In this document: positions 54,610 to 63,120 of the stretch, one piece after another
Position numbering within the stretch: the first letter of the stretch is position 1
Layout of the letters: each line of letters starts with the position of its first letter
Source: Streptomyces cellulosae
GTDB taxonomy: Bacteria; Actinomycetota; Actinomycetes; Streptomycetales; Streptomycetaceae
Direction of reading: 5' to 3'
Length of the DNA stretch: 64,000 bases
Assembly (NCBI GenBank): GCA_014655195.1
Contig: BNBH01000001.1
Span: forward strand, 1-64,000
The notes under the pieces: model-generated
Seen by the model: only the letters and a program-made list of their open reading frames with translations
Database searches by the model: none
What the model was told of the DNA's origin: nothing
Made by a program: the position numbers and the translations under genes

Positions 54610-56106
54610 ATGGCGTCCAGCCTGACGAAGGACTCGGTGACCCCGGGCACCCCCGGTTCCGAGAAGACCTTCTTCGGCCACCCCCGCGGACTGGCCACTC
54701 TCTTCATGACCGAGATGTGGGAGCGTTTCTCCTACTACGGCATGAGGGCTCTGCTCCCGCTGTACCTCGTCGCGCCGGGCGGTCTCGGTCTGAGCGCGGG
54801 CACCGCCACCGCCATCTACTCGGTGTACCTGTCGCTGGTGTACCTGCTCGCCATGCCCGGCGGCTGGTTCGGCGACCGGGTCTGGGGCCCCCGCAAGACC
54901 GTCGCCGTCGCCGGCGGCGTCATCATGCTGGGCCATCTGACGCTGGCCCTGCCCTACTCGGGCACCTTCTACGGCGGTCTCGGCCTCGTCGCGATCGGCT
55001 CCGGTCTGCTGAAGGCCAACATCTCCACGATGGTCGGCCAGCTCTACCAGGGCCCGGACGACCCGCGCCGGGACGGCGGCTTCACCGTCTTCTACATGGG
55101 CATCAACCTCGGTGCCTTCGCGGCGCCGCTGATCATCGGCACCGTCGGTGAGAGCGTCAACTGGCACCTGGGCTTCGCGCTCGCCGCGCTCGGCATGGGT
55201 CTGGGCGTCACGCAGTTCCTGCTGGGCAGCCGCCACCTGGCCGCGCAGTCCAGCGTCGTCCCGAAGCCGCTGTCGGCCGAGGAGAAGGCCTCCACGCTGC
55301 GCAAGGCCGCGCTGTGGGCGGGCGTCGCCGTCGTGGCGTACGCGATCGTCGGCCTCTCCGGCCACTACACCCTGAACTGGATCCTGGTCCCGCTGACCCT
55401 GCTCGGCGTGATCATCCCGGTGATGGTGCTGGCGCGGATCAAGCGCGACAAGGACCTCGACCGCGCCGAGCAGTCGAAGATGTCCGCGTACATCTGGTTC
55501 TTCGTCGCCGCGGCGATCTTCTGGATGATCTACGACCAGGGCGGCTCGACCCTGTCGATCTTCGCCGACTCCTCCGCCGAGAACAGCGTGCTGGGCTGGG
55601 ACTTCCCGGTCTCCTGGTACCAGTCGGTCAACCCGGTCCTGATCATGGCGCTGGCCCCGGTCTTCGCCTGGATCTGGCTCGCGCTGAACCGGCGCGGCAA
55701 GGAGCCGAGCACGATCGTGAAGTTCTCTTCCGGTCTGATGCTGGTCGGCGTCTCGTTCTTCCTGTTCCTGGCCCCGCTGTCGATCGCCGAGGGCGGTCAC
55801 AAGGCGGCGGCGCTGTGGCTGGTGGCGATCTACTTCACCCAGACCGTCGGCGAGCTGCTGCTCTCCCCGGTGGGCCTGTCGGTCACCACGAAGATGGCGC
55901 CCGCGAAGTACGCCTCGCAGATGATGGGCGTCTGGTTCCTCGCGGTCACCGCGGGCGACGCCACGACGGGTCTGCTGTCCATCGCGGGCGTGGACCTCAA
56001 CAAGACGGGCATCGTCGCCCTGGAGGCGACCCTCGCGGTCGTGGCGGGCTTCGCGATCTGGATGTACCGGAACAAGGTGAAGTCGTTGATGGGGGATGTC
56101 CGCTGA
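54610..56106 (+). CDS. POT/PTR family peptide transporter
   Basis: 498-residue major-facilitator protein importing di- and tripeptides with protons. Family motifs: EMWERFSYYGMRALL (ExxERFxYYG) in TM1, 'GGWFGDRVWGPRKT' loop, 'GSGLLKANISTMVG' and the PTR2 signature 'FTVFYMGINLGAF'. Roughly 14 hydrophobic segments, as in bacterial POTs with two inserted helices. ATG 54610 follows AAGGA. It lies divergent to a two-component system; control by it is a guess. Confidence 0.93.
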   Translation: MASSLTKDSVTPGTPGSEKTFFGHPRGLATLFMTEMWERFSYYGMRALLPLYLVAPGGLGLSAGTATAIYSVYLSLVYLLAMPGGWFGDRVWGPRKTVAVAGGVIMLGHLTLALPYSGTFYGGLGLVAIGSGLLKANISTMVGQLYQGPDDPRRDGGFTVFYMGINLGAFAAPLIIGTVGESVNWHLGFALAALGMGLGVTQFLLGSRHLAAQSSVVPKPLSAEEKASTLRKAALWAGVAVVAYAIVGLSGHYTLNWILVPLTLLGVIIPVMVLARIKRDKDLDRAEQSKMSAYIWFFVAAAIFWMIYDQGGSTLSIFADSSAENSVLGWDFPVSWYQSVNPVLIMALAPVFAWIWLALNRRGKEPSTIVKFSSGLMLVGVSFFLFLAPLSIAEGGHKAAALWLVAIYFTQTVGELLLSPVGLSVTTKMAPAKYASQMMGVWFLAVTAGDATTGLLSIAGVDLNKTGIVALEATLAVVAGFAIWMYRNKVKSLMGDVR

Positions 56107-56133
56107 GGCGGGCGTAACGCACGCTGAGCTGTA

Positions 56134-56174
56134 CGAAGGGCCCCGGCCGAGAGGCGGTTTCCAGGGGCCCTTCG
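56134..56174 (+). terminator. hairpin terminator after peptide transporter
   Basis: CGAAGGGCCCC (56134-56144) pairs with GGGGCCCTTCG (56164-56174), an 11-bp stem with a 19-nt loop, 28 bp after the stop codon. Confidence 0.6.
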
Positions 56175-56204
56175 GGCGTGGGGGCCGCACGCCGGGTCGG
56201 CTCG

Positions 56205-56400
56205 CCGGGGGCTGGTCACGCAGTTCCCCGCGCCCCTGAGGCGGGCTGTCGCCGCGGGCATTCGTGCCTCCCCCAGTGCCTTAAAAGCCCGGGAGGTACC
56301 CCCAGGGCGGCGCGGGTGGGCGCGGCGGCACCCCTGCAACGCCGGGTGCGGGCCGTCCGTGACTGAGCGCGCAGTTCCCCGCGCCCCTGAGGCGTGCTGT
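56205..56400. repeat. dispersed intergenic repeats, copy C
   Basis: Two CGCAGTTCCCCGCGCCCCTGAG modules (56219-56240 and 56371-56392) flank a copy of GCATTCGTGCCTCCCCCAGT plus GCCCGGGAGGTACCCCCAGG at about 56255-56310. Same family as the elements at 23590 and 47104. Confidence 0.7.
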
Positions 56401-56454
56401 CGCCGCGGCCCCTTGTGACGCCCCACCGCCGGTGTGGAGCAGTCGTACCGCCTG

Positions 56455-56570
56455 GCTGCGGGCATTCGTGCCTCCCCCAGTGCCTTAAAAGCCCGGGAGG
56501 TACCCCCAGGGCGATGGGGGTACCTCCCGCTCGAGCGAAGCCGAGAGTGGGGGAGGGTGGGCGCGGCGGC
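56455..56570. repeat. dispersed intergenic repeat, copy D
   Basis: The fullest copy: GCATTCGTGCCTCCCCCAGT, GCCCGGGAGGTACCCCCAGG, GATGGGGGTACCTCCCGCTC and GAGCGAAGCCGAGAGTGGGG in a row. It is inverted relative to copy A and nearly repeats copy C 200 bp away. The remaining stretch to 56700 has no recognisable gene. Confidence 0.7.
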
Positions 56571-56708
56571 GCCTCGTTGGTGCCGAGGTGCGCAGACTCC
56601 CCCCGTCCGGACCAGCACCGGTGCCTGTTGCCTTCAGGGCGCTCAGACGGCGCCGTGGCGGCCTGGGAGCCCCTGAGATGGGTTCCGGGGCGCCCGGAAA
56701 GCCGAAGC

Positions 56709-56743
56709 GGCCTCCAAGGACCCCTCTGCGGGTCCTGGAGGCC
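56709..56743 (-). terminator. hairpin terminator after the anti-sigma ATPase gene
   Basis: GGCCTCCAAGGACCC (56709-56723) pairs with GGGTCCTGGAGGCC (56730-56743) with one bulged A and a 6-nt loop, 35 bp past the stop codon of the minus-strand gene. Confidence 0.7.
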
Positions 56744-56777
56744 GGTGCGTACCGGGTGCCGGAAGGCGACCCGACGT

Positions 56778-57344
56778 TTACGACGGCGTGCCCAGCTCGG
56801 CCCAGACCGTCTTGCCCGCCACATCAGGCAGTCGCTGGACGCCCCAGTCCAGACACAGCCGCTGCACGATGAACATGCCGTGCCCGCCCGGCCGCCCCGC
56901 GCGGTGCGGCGTCCGGGGCGACGGCTGCCCCGTCCCCCGGTCGGTGACCTCGAGACGGATCACCTTGCGGTCGCAGGTGATGGTCAGCAGATCCGGCCCC
57001 TCCGCGTGCAGGCACGCGTTGGTGACCAGCTCGGACACGACGAGCAGAACGTCCTCGGCGGCTGCCCGCCGGTCCGCGGTCGCGGCCGGCAGCCACCCCC
57101 AGTCGTACAGCGCCTGCCGCGTGAAGTCCCGCGCGAGCGGCACGACCCCGCTCTGGTCCTCGAAGCTCAGCCGGCGCACCTGTGCGCCGCCGGGCGGCCG
57201 CGGTGGGGACGCCGGGTCGGCGATCGGCGTGGCCACACCGCCGTCCGGGGCGCCTGCGGCCGGTGCAGCGCCCCCGGGCGTCCCGGAAGCGCCGCTGGGC
57301 TCCGGACCGCGGTCGCCCGGCGAGTAGGGCCGGGTGGTGCTCAT
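56778..57344 (-). CDS. ATP-binding anti-sigma factor-type protein (RsbW/SpoIIAB-like)
   Basis: 188-residue protein. The first ~55 residues are proline/alanine-rich; the rest is a GHKL ATPase fold: 'AAAEDVLLVVSELVTNACLHA' (N-box) and 'DRGTGQPSPRTPHRAGRPGGHGMFIVQRL' (two G-box regions), ending 'KTVWAEL'. Such kinases bind a sigma factor and are released when their STAS antagonist is unphosphorylated. It lies 242 bp downstream of a STAS gene and near a SigB/F/G-type sigma gene, so partner switching at this locus is likely. ATG 57344 follows GGTGAGG. Confidence 0.85.
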   Translation of the reverse strand: MSTTRPYSPGDRGPEPSGASGTPGGAAPAAGAPDGGVATPIADPASPPRPPGGAQVRRLSFEDQSGVVPLARDFTRQALYDWGWLPAATADRRAAAEDVLLVVSELVTNACLHAEGPDLLTITCDRKVIRLEVTDRGTGQPSPRTPHRAGRPGGHGMFIVQRLCLDWGVQRLPDVAGKTVWAELGTPS

Positions 57345-57586
57345 CAGCGCTTCACCTCACCGTGTCACCAGTTCACATTGCAAAATCTTCCGTACTCGGC
57401 CGGTCACGCGCGGACGGCCCGAATGGTTCTCGGCACCCTCCCGACCACCGCGTCCGGGACGTACAGGGTGACTCCTGCCCGACCCGTCCGACGGAACACC
57501 CCCGTATTCGCACGAAAAGACGCTCCGGGAGCCCCCCGTCGCCGGCGGATGCGTCACGGGCATCCCGCCCGGCCTTCCCGACCGCG

Positions 57587-57964
57587 TCACGCCGAATCGT
57601 CGGCCAGGGCCGCCTCGAGCGTGTCATGGACGGCGAACACCGCGTCCGCCCCCGTGATCTCGAACACGCGCGCAACGACGGGCTGCATGCCCACCAGGGC
57701 CACCCCGCCGCCGCCCGCCTCGGCCTTCAGCCGGGCGCCGAGCAGCACGTTCAGCCCCGTGGAGTCACAGAACTCCAGCCGGGAGCAGTCGATGACAAGC
57801 CGCTTGAAACCCTTGGCGAGGCAGTCCTCCAGTGGCTCCCGCAACAGATCGGCGGTGTGGTGGTCCAACTCACCCGCCGGGGTCACGACGGCACTGGGGC
57901 CCTCTTCTCGCACCTCGACCAGAAGCCGGCCCGACTGTGCGCTGCCGACCGTCCCGCGGTCCAT
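57587..57964 (-). CDS. STAS-domain anti-sigma factor antagonist
   Basis: 125-residue SpoIIAA/RsbV-like protein. The STAS fold ends its central strand in 'LEFCDSTGLNVLLGA', with Ser 68 as the expected phosphorylation site. 'GELDHHTADLLREPLEDCL' is the typical first helix. It should bind the ATPase-type anti-sigma factor encoded next and free the sigma factor when unphosphorylated. Divergent from the sigma gene, with the 250-bp region 57965-58214 between them. Confidence 0.9.
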   Translation of the reverse strand: MDRGTVGSAQSGRLLVEVREEGPSAVVTPAGELDHHTADLLREPLEDCLAKGFKRLVIDCSRLEFCDSTGLNVLLGARLKAEAGGGGVALVGMQPVVARVFEITGADAVFAVHDTLEAALADDSA

Positions 57965-58214
57965 GCCGTCTCTCTCTCCCGAGGTCGTGGCTGTTCCTGA
58001 CGCTCTCGAACATTACGCCTTCCGGCCACGCATCGACACTCTAACAATCACGCACAAACGGACATAACCGAACAGAACGCACTTGCGGCGGGCTCCGAGC
58101 AGCCGGTAGGGCTAGTAAAGACACGTACCCGACACGGCCGGCTTTGGAGGCGCCGCACACCGCAGTGCACGTATTGGCTTCGGCAGCCATATGCCGAGAA
58201 CGATGGAGGACATC

Positions 58215-59129
58215 ATGTCACCCCGGCTCGACGCATCGCCTACCCATGAAGCGACGTCGACACCCCCTCCGGAACATCTGGATCCCATCGAGCAGGACGA
58301 CCTGGGAGTCGTCCCGGACGGTCTACTCGCCGGACTCCCGGAGATCCCCCCGTACGACGAGGTGGGCCCGGTCGACGCACGGGCTCTGTCCAAGACCCTG
58401 TTCGAGCGCCTCGAGTCGCTCGACGAAGGCAGCCACGACTACTCGTACGTACGCAACACGCTCGTCGAACTGAACCTCGCGCTGGTCAAGTTCGCCGCCT
58501 CCCGGTTCCGCTCCCGCAGCGAGCCCATGGAGGACATCATCCAGGTCGGCACCATCGGCCTGATCAAGGCGATCGACCGCTTCGAACACACGCGGGGTGT
58601 GGAGTTCCCCACTTTCGCGATGCCGACCATCATCGGCGAGATCAAGCGCTTCTTCCGCGACACCTCGTGGTCCGTGCGCGTACCGCGCCGTCTGCAGGAG
58701 CTGCGGCTGGACCTGGCCAAGGCCGGTGACGAACTGGCCCAGCAGCTCGACCGCGCGCCGACGGTGGCCGAACTGGCGGACCGGCTGGGCATCACCACCG
58801 ACGAGGTCGTCGAGGGCATGGCCGCGTCGAACGCGTACACCGCCTCCTCGCTGGACGCCCAGCCGGAGGAGGACGACGCCGAGGGCGCCCTGGCCGACCG
58901 CATCGGTTACGAGGACCACGGGCTCGAAGGCATCGAGTACATCGAGTCGTTGAAGCCGCTGATCGCCGAACTGCCGTCGCGGGACCGGAAGATCCTGTCG
59001 CTGCGGTTCGTCGCCGGCATGACCCAGTCGGAGATCGGCGAGGAGCTCGGCATCTCCCAGATGCACGTCTCCCGTCTGCTGTCCCGCACGCTGGTGAAGC
59101 TGCGCAAGGGCCTCACGGTCGAGGAGTGA
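58215..59129 (+). CDS. sigI: RNA polymerase sigma factor, SigB/SigF/SigG family
   Basis: 304-residue group 3 sigma factor. Region 2 includes 'LVKFAASRFRSRSEPMEDIIQVGTIGLIKAIDRFE' and 'FPTFAMPTIIGEIKRFFRD'. Region 3 has 'RAPTVAELADRLGITTDEV'. Region 4 has 'MTQSEIGEELGISQMHVSRLLSRTL', the helix-turn-helix for the -35 element. The first ~60 residues are variable. ATG 58215 was chosen because GGAGG lies 5 bp upstream. By position beside these two regulators, upstream of the hut genes, it looks like the S. coelicolor sigI locus; other paralogues of this family exist in every Streptomyces, so the symbol is a synteny-based call. Confidence 0.9.
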   Translation: MSPRLDASPTHEATSTPPPEHLDPIEQDDLGVVPDGLLAGLPEIPPYDEVGPVDARALSKTLFERLESLDEGSHDYSYVRNTLVELNLALVKFAASRFRSRSEPMEDIIQVGTIGLIKAIDRFEHTRGVEFPTFAMPTIIGEIKRFFRDTSWSVRVPRRLQELRLDLAKAGDELAQQLDRAPTVAELADRLGITTDEVVEGMAASNAYTASSLDAQPEEDDAEGALADRIGYEDHGLEGIEYIESLKPLIAELPSRDRKILSLRFVAGMTQSEIGEELGISQMHVSRLLSRTLVKLRKGLTVEE

Positions 59130-59156
59130 TCCCGGCCGCGTGACGTCCGTCCTCCA

Positions 59157-59187
59157 GAGGGCGGCCCGGTTCCTCCGGGCCGCCCTC
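59157..59187. terminator. bidirectional hairpin terminator
   Basis: GAGGGCGGCCCGG (59157-59169), loop TTCCT, CCGGGCCGCCCTC (59175-59187): a perfect 13-bp stem between the converging sigma and hutI genes. Confidence 0.8.
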
Positions 59188-59216
59188 GAGGAGTTCCAGG
59201 GCCTTCCTGCGGCCTT

Positions 59217-60389
59217 TCAGACCTCCCGTACGCCCCTGCGCCACACGCCCGTGACCAGCGGGACGCCCGGCCGGTAGGCCAGGTGCACATGGCTGGGGGC
59301 GTCCAGCATCACCAGGTCCGCGTACGCGCCCGGGACGAGCCGTCCGACGTCGGTGCGCCGCAGCGCCGCCGCCCCGCCCGCGGTGGCCGCCCGGACGGCC
59401 TCGTCGGGCGTCATCCCCATGTCCCGTACGGCGAGCGCGATGCAGAACGGCATCGACGAGGTGAAGGACGAACCGGGGTTGCAGTCGGTGGACAGCGCCA
59501 CGGTCGCCCCCGCGTCCAGCAGCCGCCGGGCGTCGGGCCACCGGGCGCGGGTGGAGAACTCGGCGCCCGGCAGCAGGGTGGCGACGGTGTTTCCGCTCGC
59601 CAGCGCGTCCACGTCGGCGTCGGTGAGGTGGGTGCAGTGGTCGGCGCTGGCCGCGTCCAGCTCGACGGCAAGCCGCACCCCGGGGCCGTACGAGAGCTGG
59701 TTGGCGTGGACGCGCGGCTGCAGCCCCTTCGCCTTGCCGGCGGTGAGGATCGCGCGGGCCTGGTCGCCGTCGAAGGCGCCCTTCTCGCAGAACACGTCGA
59801 TCCAACGGGCGTGCGGCGCACAGGCGTTCAGCATCTCTCCCGTGACCAGGGCGACATAGCCGGCCGGGTCGTCGGCGAACTCGGGGGCGACGATGTGCGC
59901 GCCGAGGTAGGTGACCTCGTCGGTGTGGGCGGCGGCGAGGCGCAGGGCGCGGGCCTCGTCCTCGACGGTCAGCCCGTAGCCGGACTTGGTCTCGAAGGTC
60001 GTGGTGCCCTGCCGCAGCGCCTCCGCGAGATAGCGGGTGAGGTTGGCCTCCAGTTCCGCGTCGCTCGCGGCGCGGGTCGCGGCGACGGTGGTGCGGATGC
60101 CGCCCGCGCCGTACGGGCGGCCCGACATCCGGGCGTTGAACTCCTCGGTGCGGTCGCCCGCGAACACCAGGTGGGAGTGGGAGTCGACGAAGCCCGGAAG
60201 GACCGCGCGGCCGCCGGCGTCGACCCGGTTGTCAGTGGGGGGTGCTTTGCTGGCTTCACCGGTCCACACGACGCGGTCGCCCTCGACGACGACGGCCGCG
60301 TCCCGGACCAGGCCGAGGGGGTCCGAGTCGCGGAGGGAGGGGTCGTTGGTGACCAGCGTGGCGATGTTCGTGATGACGGTGGCGCTCAT
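59217..60389 (-). CDS. hutI: imidazolonepropionase
   Basis: 390-residue amidohydrolase opening the ring of imidazolonepropionate to N-formimino-L-glutamate, step three of histidine breakdown. Metal-site residues: HxH in [12 protein letters not shown], His in 'PRVHANQLS', His in 'ADHCTHLT' and Asp in STDCNPGS. '[13 protein letters not shown]' is the family's substrate loop. ATG 60389 follows GAGGACACC. Last gene of the minus-strand hut cluster, 33 bp after hutF. Confidence 0.95.
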   Translation of the reverse strand: MSATVITNIATLVTNDPSLRDSDPLGLVRDAAVVVEGDRVVWTGEASKAPPTDNRVDAGGRAVLPGFVDSHSHLVFAGDRTEEFNARMSGRPYGAGGIRTTVAATRAASDAELEANLTRYLAEALRQGTTTFETKSGYGLTVEDEARALRLAAAHTDEVTYLGAHIVAPEFADDPAGYVALVTGEMLNACAPHARWIDVFCEKGAFDGDQARAILTAGKAKGLQPRVHANQLSYGPGVRLAVELDAASADHCTHLTDADVDALASGNTVATLLPGAEFSTRARWPDARRLLDAGATVALSTDCNPGSSFTSSMPFCIALAVRDMGMTPDEAVRAATAGGAAALRRTDVGRLVPGAYADLVMLDAPSHVHLAYRPGVPLVTGVWRRGVREV

Positions 60390-60421
60390 GGTGTCCTCAT
60401 GGGTCGCGTGCTCATGGGTCG

Positions 60422-61765
60422 TCAGGCGCGCAGGTCCTGGATCGCCCGCGCGAGGGCTCCGGGCACGTCGGGGACCAGCGTGTGCGCCCCGTCGCGCACC
60501 ACGTGCCGGCCCGCGACGACCGTGTGCCGCACATCGGCGGCCGTCGCGGCGAATACGGCCGTCTCGGCTCCCAGCCGCGGCAGCGGCCCCGCTGTCCTGA
60601 CCGAGTCCAGCGCGACGGTGGTGAGGTCGGCGCGCGCCCCGGCCTCGATGACGCCGGTGTCGTCCCAGCCGAGCGCCGCGTGCCCGTCGACGGTGGCCGC
60701 ACGCAGCAGGGCGGCGGCCGTCCAGTGACCGCGGGTGCGGGTGCGCAGCCGCTCGTCGAGCTCCATCGCGCGCGCCTCCTCGAAGAGGTCGACGACGGCG
60801 TGGCTGTCGGAGCCGAGGCTGAGCGGGGAGCCCTCGTTCTGCAGGGCCACGGCGGGTCCGATGCCGTCGGCGAGGTCGCGTTCGGTGGTGGGGCACATGC
60901 AGGTGCCGGTGGAGCTGCCGCCGATCAGCGATACGTCCTCGGCGGTGAGGTGGGTGTTGTGCACACCGGTGGTGCGCGGGCCGAGGACGCCGTGCAGGGC
61001 GAGGAGCTGGGCGGGCGTGCAGCCGTGGATCTCGTGGCACGCCTCGTTCTCGGCGGTCTGCTCCGACAGATGCACATGGAGGGGGGCGCGCCGCTCCTCC
61101 GCCCATCCGGCGACGGTCGCCAACTGGTCGGCGGGTACGGCCCGCACGGAGTGGATCGCCGCCCCGATCCGCGCGTGATCCCGTTCCTTGAGAACTGAAC
61201 AGCGTTCCGCCCAGGCGTCCGCGGTGCCGTCGGAGAAGCGCAGCTGGTGCCGGTCGGGCGGCCGTCCGAAGCCGGAGGAGAGGTAGGCGGTGTCGAGGAG
61301 GGTGATGCGGATGCCGGCCTCGGCGGCGGCCGCGAGCAGCGCCTCCCCCATGGCGTTGGGGTCGGCGTAGGGGGTGCCGCCGGGCGCGTGGTGCACGTAG
61401 TGGAACTCTCCGACGGCGGTGATCCCGGCCAGCGCCATCTCGGCGTACACGGCGCGGGCGAGGGCGTGGTAGCTGTCCGGGGTGAGCCGGTCGGCGGTGG
61501 CGTACATGACCTCGCGCCAGGTCCAGAAGGTGCCGGAGCCGACCTGGACGGTGGAGCGCAGGGCACGGTGGAAGGCGTGGCTGTGGGCGTTCGCCAGTCC
61601 GGGGAGGGTCAGTCCGCGCAGGATCTCGGCGCCGTGCGGGGGCGTGGGGACGCCGGTGCGGACGGCGGCGATGCGCCCGTCCGTCACGTCGAGGGCGACG
61701 CCCGGCTCGACATGGGTGCCGAGCCAGGCGTGCTCCAGCCAGTACGTCCGCGGGGTGGCGGTCAC
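60422..61765 (-). CDS. hutF: formimidoylglutamate deiminase
   Basis: 447-residue amidohydrolase converting N-formimino-L-glutamate to N-formyl-L-glutamate and ammonia. Motifs: [11 protein letters not shown] (HxH), '[13 protein letters not shown]', '[12 protein letters not shown]' and [13 protein letters not shown] (catalytic Asp region). The family's '[11 protein letters not shown]' is present. GTG 61765 overlaps the stop of the M20 gene by four bases (GTGA). Presence of HutF means the pathway must then remove a formyl group, pointing to the adjacent hydrolase. Confidence 0.93.
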   Translation of the reverse strand: MTATPRTYWLEHAWLGTHVEPGVALDVTDGRIAAVRTGVPTPPHGAEILRGLTLPGLANAHSHAFHRALRSTVQVGSGTFWTWREVMYATADRLTPDSYHALARAVYAEMALAGITAVGEFHYVHHAPGGTPYADPNAMGEALLAAAAEAGIRITLLDTAYLSSGFGRPPDRHQLRFSDGTADAWAERCSVLKERDHARIGAAIHSVRAVPADQLATVAGWAEERRAPLHVHLSEQTAENEACHEIHGCTPAQLLALHGVLGPRTTGVHNTHLTAEDVSLIGGSSTGTCMCPTTERDLADGIGPAVALQNEGSPLSLGSDSHAVVDLFEEARAMELDERLRTRTRGHWTAAALLRAATVDGHAALGWDDTGVIEAGARADLTTVALDSVRTAGPLPRLGAETAVFAATAADVRHTVVAGRHVVRDGAHTLVPDVPGALARAIQDLRA

Positions 61766-63120
61766 GGGGCGGCCAGTCCTTCCAGTACGTCGGCGAGGGC
61801 GAGGACCCCGGCCACGCAGTCGTCCTCGGCGGCGGACTCGGCCGGGGAGTGCGAGACGCCGGTGGGGTTCCGTACGAACAGCATGGCGGTCGGGACGCGT
61901 CCGGCGAGGATTCCCGCGTCGTGTCCGGCGCCGGTGCCGAGGACGGGCACCTTCAGGCCGGCGTCCTTGCCGAGGATGCGGGCGAGCCGGTCGCGCAGGG
62001 CGTGGTCGAACTCGACGACGGGGGTGAAGGACTCGCGCTCCACGTCCAGCTGGACGCCGTGGGCGGCGGCGGACGCGCGAGCGGCCCGCTCCACCCCGCC
62101 GACCACCGCGTCCAGGCGCTCCTGGTCGGCGGCGCGGGAGTCGAGCCAGCCACGCACCAGGGAGGGCACGGCGTTGACGCCGTTCGGCTCGACGGCCATC
62201 TTGCCGAACGTGGCGACCCCGCCCGCCTGTTCGGCCTCCCGGCGGGCGGCGAGGACGGTCTCCGCGTACGGCAGCATCGGGTCGTGCCGGTCGGCGAGCC
62301 GGGTGGTCCCGGCGTGGTTGGCCTCGCCACGGAAGTCGAACCTCCAGCGGCCGTGCGGCCAGATCGCGGACGCGACGCCGACCGGGTCGCCGGTGAGGTC
62401 CAGGGCGCGGCCCTGTTCGACGTGCAGCTCGACGAACGCGCCGATGCGGGCGAGGCGTACGGGGTCGGGGCCGATGGCGTCCGGGTCGTGGCCGGCGGTC
62501 TCCAGGGCCTGCGGGAGGGTGATGCCGTCGGCGTCGGTGAGGCGGTGGGCCTGGTCGACGGTGAGCGCGCCCGCGGTGAGCCGGGAGCCGACGCAGGCGA
62601 GCCCGAAGCGGGCGCCCTCCTCGTCGCCGAAGTTGACGATGCCGAGGGGCTTTACGGGCCGCACGCCCCGGCGGCGCAGTTCGTCGAGGGCGGCGAAGGC
62701 GGAGACGACGCCGAGGGGGCCGTCGAAGGCGCCGCCGTCGGGCACGGAGTCCAGGTGCGACCCGGTGACCACGGCGTCCCCCTCGGCGGGGTCGCCGAGC
62801 CAGGCCCACTGGTTGCCGTTGCGGTCCACCTCGTAGGCGAGGCCGCGGCGGCGGGCCTGCTCGCAAAACCAGTCCCGGCAGTCGGCGTCGGCGCCGGTCC
62901 AGGCGAACCGGCGGTAGCCACCGCTGGCGGAGTTCCGTCCCACGGGCAGCAGTTGCCGCCACATCTCGTGGAACGAATCAGGCTGTGGGCAGTCGTTCCG
63001 CAGGGCGATGGGGGTCCCCCCGCTCGAACGAAGCCGAGAGTGGGGGCGGGTGGGCACAGCCAGATCCGCGGACGGCGACGAACCGCTCGCCTCCACCGAG
63101 GAGTTGCCGTTACCCGTCAC
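61762..63120 (-). CDS. M20-family amidohydrolase (allantoate amidohydrolase-like) in the hut cluster
   Basis: 452-residue (from GTG 63120) metallohydrolase of the allantoate amidohydrolase / N-carbamoyl-amino-acid hydrolase group. Metal motifs: [28 protein letters not shown], '[13 protein letters not shown]', and His in '[14 protein letters not shown]'. It overlaps hutU upstream (GTGA, 63117-63120) and hutF downstream, so it is translationally locked into the hut operon. The first ~50 residues include in-frame translation of a dispersed repeat (62990-63052); a shorter form starting at ATG 62964 (400 residues, MWRQLLPVG) is the alternative. Annotated relatives are called allantoate amidohydrolase, but the setting suggests N-formylglutamate as substrate. 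Confidence 0.85.
   Translation of the reverse strand: MTGNGNSSVEASGSSPSADLAVPTRPHSRLRSSGGTPIALRNDCPQPDSFHEMWRQLLPVGRNSASGGYRRFAWTGADADCRDWFCEQARRRGLAYEVDRNGNQWAWLGDPAEGDAVVTGSHLDSVPDGGAFDGPLGVVSAFAALDELRRRGVRPVKPLGIVNFGDEEGARFGLACVGSRLTAGALTVDQAHRLTDADGITLPQALETAGHDPDAIGPDPVRLARIGAFVELHVEQGRALDLTGDPVGVASAIWPHGRWRFDFRGEANHAGTTRLADRHDPMLPYAETVLAARREAEQAGGVATFGKMAVEPNGVNAVPSLVRGWLDSRAADQERLDAVVGGVERAARASAAAHGVQLDVERESFTPVVEFDHALRDRLARILGKDAGLKVPVLGTGAGHDAGILAGRVPTAMLFVRNPTGVSHSPAESAAEDDCVAGVLALADVLEGLAAP
62990..63052. repeat. dispersed repeat, copy E, inside the M20 gene start
   Basis: GCGATGGGGGTCCCCCCGCT followed by CGAACGAAGCCGAGAGTGGG is the same module as at 56510-56560 with a few changes. 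Here it lies between the overlapping GTGA start and the conserved M20 domain, and the reading frame passes through it without a stop. Confidence 0.75.
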
